Shown: one piece after another, positions 1 through 10,720 of the stretch
Position numbering within the stretch: the first letter of the stretch is position 1
Layout: every line of letters begins with the position of its first letter
Assembly (NCBI RefSeq): GCF_026914185.1
Contig: NC_070558.1
Span: forward strand, 3,534,001-3,598,000
Source: Puccinia triticina
Lineage: Eukaryota > Basidiomycota > Pucciniomycetes > Pucciniales > Pucciniaceae
Reading direction: 5' to 3'
DNA: 64,000 nt
Program-made: the position numbers and the translations under genes
Notes under the pieces: generated by a model
Databases searched by the model: none
Seen by the model: the letters and a program-made list of their open reading frames with translations, nothing else
What the model was told of the DNA's origin: nothing

Positions 1-459
1 TCACATAAAATCCTGACATAATACACTCTTGGACTAAATGTCAAAAAGTTGATATGAAATCCTGTGTAATGTGATCTACTACCATCCCCTGCCCCCTCCA
101 AACTGGTCCATAACAGTTTTTCAGGAGTGAACTTGCACTCATGAGGCTTCAATTTTGTATGTTTTCAACTTAGAGAACCCTAAATGATCACCATGTACAC
201 AAGTAAATGATGGCAGGGTCTAGCCAAACCTAAACCCACATCATGTGAACAATCAAACCTACCTAATGAAAACCCCAACTTGGATCACAGCATGCATATG
301 CTTACTTGAGGAACGGTACCTAAATCTCACCTTGAAATAATCATAATTTCTTGGCAATTTTATCAATTATTTTCCTGAGGAAAAATCAATTAAAGGTTGA
401 AATTGATATTAACACATTTGGATTGGGCTGGATAGTAAAAATAACTAACATTAACAAGT
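1..459. other. A/T-rich stretch, nothing recognised
   Basis: No long open frame, repeat or RNA signature was seen here on either strand. Confidence 0.6.
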
Positions 460-2052
460 CTACCTTGGGAGAATAAGTGGATGACTTTCAGGCTCATCAG
501 CCACCCTTTGGAAGATGCTCTGTTCAGGGAGTGTATGCTGGAGCTCTTTGTGGGAGAGGACATGTTTCCTCTTGATGCTTTTCATTGTAGAGACCTGGTT
601 GGGATGGCTGGTTCCTGCTGCCCTGCGGTAGCGGACCATGAATATCAATGCACATTTCTATCCGAGCACGCCTTCGAAGTGCTGGTGCGCCGCTTCACGG
701 CCTCAGTGTCCCCTGCGCTCAGCCCGAGCTCCTCCTCTAACGCCTTGCGGGTCCGGATGCTTGAAAACTCGTTGAGAGTCGGGCTCAGTGGAATTGGCCG
801 GATGGGCTCCTGCAGCAGCGCTGGGGGCGATGAAACGACCCAGATCTCGCGGGCTGAGGAGGGCTGGCCGCCTCCAGGGGGTCGGTGTACATGATCTGGT
901 CCAACATCACGTGCTGGATGAACGCCGACATGGACTGATAAACTCTCGCTCTCCTTTGGCTCTGGGTGCTTGGCTGGGGTGGCCAACGATGTAGCGGGGA
1001 CGGCAACGGATGTATGGCCGTTCAATCTTGGATTCTTGAGGTGGCCAAATGAGAAGCTTGCGCTCGCGCTGGAAGTCGTCCTGGACAATCTTGGTAGCTT
1101 CCCTCATGATATTCGACATCAATTTCCCGCCGCTGCCGCCGGTCTGAAACAATTCTCGACGATTGGAGGAGAGGGGGTGTTGGGCAAGTGTGTTGAAGTA
1201 GTGGCGGAGCTTCTGTTTGTGGTGTTTTTGCCAACCCCGATCTGAGTCTGGGTGGGGTTGAGGCCGCGCGGTGAGCGGCCGAAGGGAAGGTTGACGTTGG
1301 GCCTGGAGATGGCGACTATCAGACTTGTGAGGATTGATGCGGGAGAGGTCTTCCAACACGCCGGGAGAGGTATTACACAGCTGTTAAGGTTTAAACAGAA
1401 GATTATGCGGGTTGTCAGCATCCATTGGTATTGACTTGGCTTCACTGATGCAAAACCTTACATGGTTGAATGTGAGGTGTTCAAGGGTGAGGGTGGAGCC
1501 GTTGCCTTGGCAAGGGGAGGTTGGCATGGTTTTGCAAAGGCAGCCTGGACTGGGCATTCTGGTTACAGGTAGGGCGAAGGTGTAGGCCTTCAGTGGCGGC
1601 CCGGTGGGCAGGGGCACCAAATCGGAAGCCGTCGGGTTAGCGAGCACAGCTTTTTGGCAGTCGGGGTGGGAGGTGACTACTGGGATCCTGGCTACACACA
1701 AGTTCCCCCAAAGGGACTCAGAGCAAAAAGACCGGTGTGCTTGAGAAGGCAAGGAGAGATGGACCGGTCTGGAGGGCGGAAACGGCGGCAGAGATGAAGG
1801 CGCTGGACAGATGCTGTTGTTCGACAGACATATGGTGTGAATGTACATAGAAAACCCATGCTGCTTTTCCAGGCTCATTACTAAGAAATTCAAGGGTCAC
1901 AAACCAGGGGCTTTGGGGGTTGGCTGAAGCAAGACAACACAAATGGTTGTAGGAGGGATTGGGCTTTGGTGCTTTGGGGACAAGAAGGTGTGCTCGAGGT
2001 GATTTTACCGCGGTAGGGGTGCATAAAATACCTAGACAATGGTTGGGATGAC
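460..2052 (-). other. unidentified coding-like region, possibly a decayed gene
   Basis: A more G/C-rich stretch than its surroundings with overlapping open frames on the minus strand (for example 907-1359, 1384-1893 and 645-1088). No single frame runs through it and no family was recognised. One stretch, around 1000-1230 on the minus strand, reads like a structured protein (with FNTLAQ and IMREATKIVQDDF), but neighbouring segments are in different frames, so either introns or frameshifts separate them. The copia element at 2058 was inserted at its upstream edge: the sequence at 2045-2057 continues at 7719. It could be a real intron-containing gene of unknown function or a gene remnant. Confidence 0.3.
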
Positions 2053-2057
2053 AATGT

Positions 2058-2240
2058 TGTTGTAGCACGGTGTAATCCACTATCGGGATTACCCCATACT
2101 ACCATGTAATATTACATAACATAATATTACATAATGCTCGACCGTGCTTGTACACTATGACACTTTGTACCTACTATAAATACTTTGTATTTCTACCTTG
2201 AATATTCTCTACCGATAATATTATTCTCTTTGCTCTATTA
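2058..2240 (+). repeat. left LTR of copia element
   Basis: Starts TGTTGTAGCACGG and ends CTCTATTA. It matches 7531-7713 at 182 of 183 positions by eye. It is preceded by AATGT, the target duplication. It contains a TATA-like CTATAAATA near the middle that may serve as promoter. Confidence 0.93.
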
Positions 2241-2251
2241 GGTTATGAGCC
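2241..2251 (+). promoter_or_regulatory. primer binding site, initiator-tRNA anticodon type
   Basis: GGTTATGAGCC begins at the first base after the LTR. Its complement GGCTCATAACC is the anticodon stem-loop segment of eukaryotic initiator tRNA-Met. This is the arrangement known for Drosophila copia, which primes from an internally cleaved tRNA rather than from the tRNA 3' end. The family behaviour is known; its use here is inferred. Confidence 0.75.
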
Positions 2252-2458
2252 TTCTCGATTAATTAGAGCACATATACAAATTACCCTTTTTCATTATTAT
2301 CTTTCAGACTGTGTGTCGAGACCAATTTTAACTTTCTTCCTATCTCTGGCCTGTGTGGCATCGTATTTCCTCTCAAAAGCTGTGTGCTGTGTGCTGTTTT
2401 AACATCCTCGATATCATTCGGACTCTTCGGCGATTAATAAACCCGTATAACTGTGGTA

Positions 2459-2623
2459 TTCAAAATTGATTTTCAAACCACTTTTTACATAAAATCATAA
2501 GATCTACATGTCCAAACTTTTGATGGGGTGAAAGTTGAGGGTTCTCTTCATTTCAAGCACCTCTCAAAACTTTCATAAATCTTATGATTTTATGTAAAAT
2601 GAAATTCAAAAATCAATTTTGAA
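2459..2623. mobile_element. MITE with TA duplication inside the copia leader
   Basis: The arms TTCAAAATTGATTTT (from 2459) and AAAATCAATTTTGAA (to 2623) are inverted and each is bordered by TA (2457-2458 and 2624-2625), as for Tc1/mariner-type MITEs. A second inverted pair inside (ACATAAAATCATAAGAT against its complement) extends the foldback. It lies in the untranslated leader between the left LTR and gag. Alternatively it is a structural element of the retrotransposon leader shared by the whole family. Confidence 0.55.
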
Positions 2624-2967
2624 TACCCTAAACCTAGAAATAACATTTCATTCTTTACATCATTATACTCCTTTCTGCTCCGACTATTTCATCTATTTGG
2701 AGATACAAATTATTAAATATGCTGTGGCTAGAGATATGCTTCCTTACGACCTCGGCAATCTCCGTTCTCCTACTTCTATTCTGGAAATTAAAAATTCTAC
2801 TACTCGACGGACCGCTGGTCAATGACTTACCATTGACACATAAATACCAGCCTTCCTTTGACCCAGAACCGACCCCATCCCATCCTAATCATACATCTCC
2901 ACTCTTTATCAATTTGCTCAACACCTTTCCTTTCGGTCTTTTATCGCAAATCTTATTATTTCTCAAG

Positions 2968-5900
2968 ATGCCAGTTCAACGATCCCCTCCTCAACAAGCT
3001 GCTGCCACTCCCGGTTCCCTTGGTGATGGCGATGAACACTCACTCCACAATGAACCCCTTCTGGATGATCAACACGTTGATTATCGTCGGCGCAGACCAA
3101 TTACTCCTGTCCAGCAAATTCCAGCACGGGACCGCCACCAACGTCGCCAACCAGCTCCCCAACCCCGGAGGGAAGAGGACGACCTTTCTCTCATCGCGGA
3201 TCAACGCGCGGTTAATGGGCTGGTGAAATCGGCGAGTCTAATCTTTTAAAGCCGGATGGATCTAACTACATGCTTTGGTTAAAAGCTTTGATGGGGATTG
3301 GTGCGGATTGTTTGGACGACCAGGACTTCTTTTCCGGACCTTGTGTTCGGCCGCGAATGGTTAGCGTTGGGCGAAGGATCATCTTGGGCGTAATCAATCC
3401 TTCCATGAAGAACGAGCTTCAAGAATTGGGGACCGCTTGGGATATGTTGGAGGCAATCAAGGCGAGGTTCAGCGGCGTTACAAAGGCGAAGATGTTGGGG
3501 GTTTTGCAGCAACTTCGGAATGTGGAGGTCAACATGTCCCAGAATCCGGCACGGGTGGCGACGGAGATGAAGACCTTGTTGGATGAATTGAATGCGATGG
3601 GTACTGTGTTCCATTATGACAATCTCCTCCCGCTCATCATCCATGAAAATGTCGCCCCTGGGACTGCCCTGCGTTTTGAGTTTGACAGACGGATTGATGC
3701 TGAAATTTCACTCAACAATCATCAACCGATCACTTTTGAGAAAACCTGGAAGACGTTGTCGGCAGCGATTCATCAGGTCGAATCCTCTCAATCCCTTCAA
3801 TCCAACAAGCCACAGGTGCATTTCAATTCGACTTCTGCTCCGATGGATCGTTCAGCATCAGTAGTCAGTCACGAGGACAATGTTTATGTCTTGGCGGCCA
3901 ACCCTCAAGCAACAAGGAATAAGTGTTACCGTTGCAAATCTTTCGGTCACTTGTTGGCCAACTGTCCCCTGAACAACCCAGCGACCCATCGTTACCCTTC
4001 CCACTCCCAACCCCCTGTTCCCTACCCCAGATCGCAACAACCCGCCATGCAAGCCTTCTATCCCATCATTTCCCCTGCCGGATCCACCCCGTGTTACTAT
4101 CCCCAACGACAACCGGCTCCCAATCCCAATCTGATCCCCATTCCCCGACCTCAAGACACCTACAGACCACAGTACTTTCAACAGAACCAACAATCTGGCC
4201 ATGGACCGGGACCTTCAGCGAGAGCGGCCGGGCCTTCCCTTGAACAACACGGGCCGTCGTTCAACAACCTGGACCTGAACGGGAATGCTGCTGGGGATGT
4301 TAATCATCAGGAGACATTGTTTGACACTGGGGCGTCTCACCACCTCAGCGGGGATAAGTCAGCGCTCTTTGATTTTACAATCCTAGAGCGTCCAATTCCT
4401 TTGAGGGTAGCTACTGACGGTGAATCGCAATTCATCACAGCTCGGGGCAGCCTAGCTTTTATTGGTCCCAATGGAACGAGGGTGGTCCTTAGGGACGTAT
4501 TGTACTGTCCTTTCGTGAATTTTACTCTCATCTCCCCGGCAGCGCTGCGACTTCAGGGTCTCCATTTTTCCCTTGACGTTTCCTCTGATAGTTTTCTCCT
4601 ATATCAAGGATCGTTGTTGTGGGCCAGATGTTGACTTAATCCCTCTACTCGCAAATGGGTCTTCCCTTCTCCCATTCACAATCCTTATTTCTTAATCTCT
4701 AATGTATCAGCTCCACCAACTGTCTTTTCTCTACCACCTTCACTTCTACCGCATCCTCCATTGGTACAATTACCGCCCCCTAATCTTCTTAGTCCACCTC
4801 AGGTTAATGTTGTATCTCAAACACCATCCATGTCAACCATTCCGTCATTCAGCGCAGCGGACGCACCCAATGAAGACTTGTTTCTCGTTTCTGTTCCTGA
4901 TCAAAGGGACAACAATTGGGAGGCGCCTAGCTTGACTCAAACTGAACGTTACCTGCTATTCTTACATAAGAAATTTGGGCACGTCAGTCTGAGGACATTA
5001 AAGCAAATGATAACTTGCAATGTTGGCGAAGGACTGCCAACAAGCCTTCCCCCTGGGAAAATTCATTGCTCGTCTTGCTGGATAGCGAAGAGTAAACAGG
5101 TCGCTATCCTTAAACAAGAGGGACGCTCCTTTGAAAGGTTAGAAGCTTTGACGGTGGACCTCATTGGGCCCTTTGAAATTCCATCTATCAATGGGGGACA
5201 ATACATTCTGACAATAAGAGATATAGGTACGGGGTACAATGAGATCAAGATTATTGCGGCTAAATCGGAAGCAACAGTCCTTGTGATGGAAACAATCCTG
5301 CGGTTGGAGAGGGTAACAAAACTACAAGTCAAGATACTTCGCTCAGACAACAGAGGCGAGTTCAACAGCACCAATTTAGCTACTTTTCTTAAGAATAAAG
5401 GTATCACGGCGGAAAGGGCGATAGCCTATCACCATTATCAGAATGGCGTGATAGAGCGCTTCAACCGTACTTTACAGGAAACCGGCAGGACACTACTGCT
5501 AGATTCTGGCTTGCCGAAGGCGTTCTGGGGACTAGCATTCCAATGGGCAAGTATGGTACTGAATAGAATTCCCAACTCGGCTTCGGGCACCTTAACATCG
5601 TACAAGAAGTTCTTTCAAAGACGACCGATGTTTGACGTTTTACGACCGTTCGGGGCGAAAGCATACGTTCACGTATTCGCAGAGCAACGAACTAAACTAG
5701 CGGACAGAGCTGTGGAAGGTGTTGTGGTCAGTTGTTTGTCAGAAAGCAAAGGATGGTGCTTCTGGATACCGAAAGAAGACAAATTCGTAAACTCAGCAAT
5801 TTGTCGGTTCTTGGACATCGACGACCGCAACATACTCCCAATAAACGACAACGTACCAAAAATACCAGTCTATCCGTCCAGTAACTCGTTTGAATGTGTA

Positions 5901-7538
5901 GTCTATCGATTTTCCCTTGGAGATTTCTCGGACGAGATTGAAGTGGATAAACAGGAAGCTTTAGTGGCAGCTATCGTCAATAACCCGACAAATGATATTA
6001 TTCCGAAAACTTACTCCCAAGCGCTAAAGTCGAAAGCGGCCGCAGCATGGATTACAGCAATCAAAGAAGAGCTAAAAAACCTGAATGATCTTGGTGTTTG
6101 GGATGTGAAGCTGGTTCCGGACAACACGAGAGTTCTTGGTGCACGTTGGGTATTTGCCCAAAAGTTTAATGATCTAGGAGAGGTAATCCAACATAAAGCA
6201 AGGTATGTGGCGAAAGGATACTCGCAAATAGAAGGGGAACAGTTCAATAGCACTTTCGCACCGACAGCAACTTTCATCTCGATGCGACTAATTCTGACTA
6301 TTGCTGCTCACAACAACTGGCCGGTTCACTCTTTCGATTTCGTAGCGGCTTACCTGAATTCGCCCATTGACGAAGAGATTTGGGTGGAGGCTCCGAAGGG
6401 ACTGGAAGTTCCGAAAGGATACGCGTGTAAACTGAATAAGGCCCTTTATGGCACAAAACAGGCGGCGTGATGTTGGTGGCAACATTTGTCAAGCATATTA
6501 TTATCACTAGGTTATAAGGCTTCGCAATACGATACGAGTGTTTATTGCCTGTCTAGTTCAGCGAATGGGGGGGCAATATGGATCCATGTCGACGACGGAA
6601 TAATAACGGCTCCGAAAGAATCAGACCTACAAGATCTTCAGACCCGGTTGCAAGACTCTATCAAGATCAAATGGGCTGCGGGACTAGACAATATAGTCGG
6701 CCTTTTGATCCTACGAGATGACCAAGGATTCACTCTAACTCAGCCCAATCTGACGAATAAAATCCTGGAAGAGAGGTGGGACGGTGTGACTACAGCTAAA
6801 ACTCCTCTTCCAAATGAGACGCTCCCAGAAACAAACACCGGCGAAGGGGTTGATGCAGCCACTTATTATCACTTGGTAGGATCGCTAAGTTACCTGGCGG
6901 TTGCAACCAGACCAGATATAGCTTTTGCTGTTAATTTCCTAGCAAGATTCTCGGCGAATCCGTCCACAACTCACTGGTGTTTTCTACTACACTTAATTTG
7001 TTACCTCGGGACGACTCGACAACAAGCGCTGTTTATCCGACCCGACAAGAATGCTTCAGTGCTCTCATGTTTTGTGGATGCGAATTGGGGGGGTGAATTC
7101 TCCCGTTCATCTCATGGAATGATGGTTTTCTGTTATGGCTGTCCGGTAGCTTGGATGTCTAAGAGACTTGCATTGGTGGCAGCTTCAACTGTGCATGCGG
7201 AATACATGGCCATGGGTATTGGAGTACGGGAAACGTTATGGATTCGCAACTTATTATGCGACTTGACAGGAGAAGAATTCATTGCGGATGTTTTTTGTGA
7301 CAACCAAGCTGCTATCAAGATTGCGACAAACGAAGGATCTAATAAAAGGACTTGACATACGGAACGTGACTTTTACATTAGCAACCAAGCCTACTACCGC
7401 AAACAAATCAACATCCAATGGGTGGAAAGCAAGAAACAATTTGCCGATATTTTTACTAAGAACCTTTCACCTTTACTACATGTCAGTCAGGCGAAAGTAG
7501 TGTTGGGCGAAGCTCAGTCGAGTGGGGGGGTGTTGTAG
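2968..7538 (+). pseudogene. copia gag-pol polyprotein, broken by one frameshift and three TGA codons
   Basis: Gag probably starts at the ATG at 2968. The frame is lost at the T-run 3244-3247, where one T fewer than expected puts a stop at 3248; the Gag motif LKPDGSNYMLWLK follows in the next frame. From there a single frame runs to the TAG at 7536-7538, just inside the right LTR, apart from TGA at 4632, 6468 and 7353. Domains in order: CCHC zinc knuckle (about 3923-3964), aspartic protease DTGASHH (about 4322), integrase zinc-binding HH-CC part (about 4960-5090), integrase core with NGVIERFNRTL (about 5440), reverse transcriptase (KARYVAKGYSQ; HVDD in place of the usual YVDD), RNase H (FVDANWGG; HAEYMA). 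Two TGAs replace arginines that copia proteins usually keep (KQAxxCWW and KRTxH). Confidence 0.92.
7521..7530 (+). promoter_or_regulatory. polypurine tract of copia element
   Basis: AGTGGGGGGG directly precedes the right LTR, where plus-strand priming occurs in LTR retrotransposons. It also encodes the last codons of Pol. Confidence 0.8.
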
Positions 7539-7713
7539 CACGGTGTAATCCACTATCGGGATTACCCCATACTACCATGTAATATTACATAACATAATAT
7601 TACATAATGCTCAACCGTGCTTGTACACTATGACACTTTGTACCTACTATAAATACTTTGTATTTCTACCTTGAATATTCTCTACCGATAATATTATTCT
7701 CTTTGCTCTATTA
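7531..7713 (+). repeat. right LTR of copia element
   Basis: Same 183-bp sequence as 2058-2240 with one substitution, followed by the AATGT target duplication at 7714-7718. The Pol stop codon TAG (7536-7538) lies inside it. Confidence 0.93.
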
Positions 7714-7794
7714 AATGTTATGTTGGCGACTGTTCTGATCAGCCGGAGGCGTGGGCGTGGCAGAAAGCAGCGAGGGCGAGTGTTTTCTATAAAA

Positions 7795-8196
7795 GGGGGG
7801 GTGGGTTTGTATCTTGTCCCTCAGCCGAGTCTAGCCGCTGTAATTCCAGCGGGTGGTTTGGTTCAAGCCCCTCCGCTGTTGCACTTGCTCAGTTTGAGGG
7901 GAAAATACTCGTTGGCCCCCCTTTTGCATAATGCCTTCAATGCGGCGCGCTGGGGGCCATCCTCTCACTGTTTTTTGACCCTGCTAGACAGGGATGGACA
8001 GTGGGCCACGGTACATCAGCTTGCTGATGTTGGGTGGCAGGTTGTGGGCTTGTGGATTTTTGCATTGTTTTCTCATTGTGCTTTTGTGGGGAAACCCTTG
8101 ACTTTTCTTCTGCTTTTTTATGTGGGGGAAACCCTTGACTTTTTTTCCTGTTTTTTGGTAATTTGTAGGGGGAACCCTTGAATTTTTTTTTCATGA
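7795..8196 (+). repeat. dispersed repeat family R1, copy 1
   Basis: Shares an ordered set of blocks with 13683-14060 and 57366-57760, both in the opposite orientation: CCCCTCCGCTGTTGCACTTG, then a GGCCCCCCTT block, ACCCTGCTAGACAGGGATGG, a CATCAGCTTGCTGATGTT palindrome, and several GGGGAAACCCTTGA repeats ending in poly-T. A TATA-like CTATAAAAGGGGGG lies just upstream (7788). No coding capacity was recognised. It may be an LTR or the end of a non-autonomous retroelement. Confidence 0.75.
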
Positions 8197-9040
8197 TTCA
8201 CTGGCTTTAATATACTTGGATTTGTGATGTTCCAAATACTTTTTATTTTGTTATATTCATTATTCTGAATTCATTTTACCCACTCATTCTTGAATTCTCA
8301 TGACTTCAACTTTGTGGGTTGGCCTTCTAGAATGAGCTTTTGGGGGTACCAATGTTTCTGTCCAGTGACTGTACATTTTGATCCCAACCCCTCCCAACCC
8401 CTTTTCCAACTGATTTTTGGCAAAATAAATTGGGGAAAAACAAAAAAACAGGCCCTAAAATTCCAGACTGAGGTCCCCCGGGGGTATTTCTTGTACAGTA
8501 GGATGCCTTGCGGAACTGTGATGCAGTCTTATTCAGGCGCATGCAGACTAATGTAATAGGGGCAGAAGTCTGACAGTTGACAGAGGACATCATGCAGGAT
8601 CATGCAGGTGTCAAGCTAGCAAAAACACCTCATGCAGTTTGCAGATGACATCATGACAGGATGGCAGCATGTGACCATGACATCATTTGACAGTCCAGGC
8701 TAGCTAAATTCCCTCATATGACATCATTACCTTATGTAACCTGTCAACCACTAGCTAAATTCCCTCACATGAATCATTACCTCACGTTACCTGTCAACAA
8801 CCAGCTAAAATACCTCATTCTCCTGTTCCCCTGGAGCTAAAATGTCTCACTCTTTTCTATTTAAGAAGGTTCCCCTCCCCCCAGTTGTAATTTCTCCCAG
8901 AAAACTACTTGTGCTCAGCTTACCCCATAACAGTACAGCACTTGGTCACTCTACAGTATTAGCCCGACTCTATATTGTGGTTTATTTGGACGGGTATCCG
9001 CTCACCCTAGGGTATGGGAGCTGCGGCGGTTGGCAGCCAT
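8197..9040. other. non-coding, short degenerate repeats and a TATA-like site
   Basis: No gene seen. Between about 8560 and 8830 the words GACATCATG, ACCTGTCAAC and AGCTAAATTCCCTCA recur in degenerate tandem fashion. A CTATTTAAGAAGG box follows at about 8860, an LTR-like promoter arrangement, but no LTR ends could be defined. Confidence 0.4.
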
Positions 9041-9097
9041 ATAAAGCCGTTCTGTCAATTGGGGGGAGTCCCTCCCGGTCAACAGCAACATACAACA
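9041..9097. repeat. remnant of palindromic array E, left of the hAT element
   Basis: The unit TGTCAATTGGGGGGAGTCCC followed by TCCCGGTCAACAG matches the units of the array at 12052-12566. The rest continues at 10721 after the inserted hAT element. Confidence 0.65.
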
Positions 9098-9233
9098 GTT
9101 GGCCGTAGAGATGGCCCCAACGAACCCGTTGCGGGTACCTGCTATCCGCTGGCGGGTACCCGCCCAGGGTCGGCGGGTACCCGCCAGCGTGTGCGTGTTT
9201 GGGTGCGGATGTTGGGTTTCTGGGAGAAATCCA

Positions 9234-9317
9234 GCGGGTACCCGGGTATCCTTAGCGGGTACCCGGGTATCCTTAGCGGGTACCCGGGTATCCTTAGCGG
9301 GTACCCGGGTATCCTTA
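9234..9317 (+). repeat. 21-bp tandem repeat, four exact copies
   Basis: Four consecutive copies of a 21-bp unit that begins GCGGGTACCCGGGTATCCTT, then a diverged start of a fifth. GGGTACCC makes each unit partly self-complementary. It is inside the hAT element. Confidence 0.95.
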
Positions 9318-9359
9318 GTGGGTACCCTCCCTTATTTGGCCATGGGGCGGCTGCCACCG

Positions 9360-9951
9360 TCCACGACCCAAAGGAATTCCTTCCAATCGAAGAGGTTGTG
9401 TAGCCTCTTCAATCAGAAGGAACCCCTTCGGGCCAAGGAGTACATAACCTCTTTGATCAGAAGGAATGCCTTCCGGTCAAAGAGGTTACACACCCTCCTT
9501 GGCCGGAAGGAGTCCTTCCAGTCAAAGAGGTTACCCAACCTCCTTGGCCGGAAGGGGTTCCTTCCAATCAAAGAGGCTACACAGCCTCTTCGACTCCTTG
9601 GCCGGAAGGGGTTCCTTCCGATCGAGGAGGCTACACAACCTCTTTGGTCGGAAGGAATGCCTTCCGGTCGAAGAGGTTACACAACCTCCTCGGCCGGAAG
9701 GATTCCTTCCAGTCGAAGAGGTTACCCAACCTCCTCGGCCAGAAGGGGTTCCTTCCGATCAAAGAGGCTACACAACCTCTTTGATTGGAAGGAATGCCTT
9801 CCGGTCGAAGAGGTTACACAACCTCCTCGGCCAAAAGGAGTCCTTCCAGTCAAAGAGGTTACTCAACCTCCTCGGCTGGATGGGGGTCCTTCCAATCAAA
9901 GAGGCTACGCAACCTCTTCAATCGGAAGGAATGCCTTCCGTTCGCAGAGGC
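9360..9951. repeat. palindromic minisatellite B in the hAT element
   Basis: About 13 units of about 46 bp. Each has outer arms CCTTCCGG and CCGGAAGG and inner arms AAGAGGTT and AACCTCCT, so each unit folds on itself and also pairs with its neighbours. Units differ by point changes. The array resumes after two inserted MITEs at 10541-10575. Long open frames across it (up to 293 codons) are a by-product of the repeat and are not called as genes. Confidence 0.9.
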
Positions 9952-9954
9952 TAA

Positions 9955-10170
9955 CACTGCCAGCATATTTGGCTGGGTAGAAGTCATCCCAGTTTGACTG
10001 GGATGCACTCAACCAATTTAAACTTGGTTGATCTCAACCAATTTAATATAAAACCAAGGGAGGTACCTTGGATTTATATTTCATCAGTTGAGATCACCCA
10101 AGTTGAAATTGGTTGAGTGCATCCCAGTTTAACTGGGATAACCTCAACCCAGCCAATTATGCTGGCAGTG
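9955..10170. mobile_element. 216-bp foldback MITE with CAC ends (CACTA-like)
   Basis: Two arms of about 100 bp are inverted around a short centre near 10062. The ends are CACTGCCAGCATA and its complement TATGCTGGCAGTG with one mismatch. It is flanked by TAA on both sides (9952-9954, 10171-10173). CAC ends with a 3-bp duplication are typical of the CACTA (CMC) superfamily; the assignment is inferred, the ends and duplication are seen. Confidence 0.85.
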
Positions 10171-10173
10171 TAA

Positions 10174-10537
10174 GAGCATCCGCATCGGTGCGGGTGTAAC
10201 TCGAGGAGTAACAGATCTGCTTACTCCCGGATTAGCGCTAATCCCGGCCGGCAGCCGCATCGGTGCGGGATAAAAAGCTGTGTAAGTATGTGGTATGCAC
10301 CTACAGCTTATATAAGCTGTGTTTGGTGCATACTTTTGGGTGGGGAGGAGTGTCTGCATGCATGTGAATATGCATGCAGCGCTTACTCCCAGGATTAGCA
10401 AGGAGTAACTTTACTCCCGCTTACTCCAAATCGTACTCCCGGGAGGAGTTTAGTCCGATTAAATTGGACCCGATGCGGTTGCCAAGGAGGATTAGTTACG
10501 CTAATCCTCCCGTAATCCGCAACCGATGCGGATGCTC
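10174..10537. mobile_element. Harbinger/Tourist-type MITE
   Basis: Ends GAGCATCCGCATCGGT (from 10174) and ACCGATGCGGATGCTC (to 10537), flanked by TAA (10171-10173 and 10538-10540). A 3-bp TAA duplication fits PIF/Harbinger elements. Its left TAA is shared with the CAC-ended MITE just before it, which therefore inserted at the same spot afterwards. The interior has further inverted words (CTTACTCCC, GGAGTAAC, GCATGCATGTG). Confidence 0.82.
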
Positions 10538-10720
10538 TAACACGACCTTCCCGGCCAGAAGGAATGCCTTCCGGTCGATTTTGAGGGGCGGGTACCTGCA
10601 GGTACCCGCTCTGACCCACTCTGCGGGTGCGGGTGCGGGTGCGGGTGTCCAATTTTTGGCAAAAAGGCTGGCGGGTACCCGCACCCGAACAGGTACCCGG
10701 GTTCACAGGGGCCATCTCTA

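Larger units (their letters stand above)
2058..7713 (+). mobile_element. Ty1/copia LTR retrotransposon, recently inserted but coding-defective
   Basis: A complete element: 183-bp LTRs at 2058-2240 and 7531-7713, a primer binding site directly after the left LTR, gag-pol in copia order (zinc knuckle, protease, integrase, reverse transcriptase, RNase H) and a G-rich polypurine tract before the right LTR. It is flanked by the 5-bp direct repeat AATGT (2053-2057 and 7714-7718), the expected target duplication. The two LTRs differ at one position only (G/A in CTCGACCG versus CTCAACCG), so insertion is recent by LTR divergence. The coding region nevertheless carries a frameshift and three in-frame TGA codons, so this copy cannot make its own full polyprotein. 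Confidence 0.95.
9106..10720. mobile_element. non-autonomous hAT-type transposon
   Basis: The ends TAGAGATGGCCCC (9106) and GGGGCCATCTCTA (10720) are inverted, and similarity continues inward (GAACCCG, then GGGTACCTG). It is flanked by the exact 8-bp direct repeat GTTGGCCG (9098-9105 and 10721-10728), the duplication size that defines hAT insertions. There is no transposase; the interior is tandem repeats plus two younger MITEs. The insertion site was itself a palindromic array unit of family E. Confidence 0.92.

Noticed and set aside
9099..9980. A 293-codon frame in array B
   Set aside because: Same reason; two overlapping frames are open through the minisatellite.
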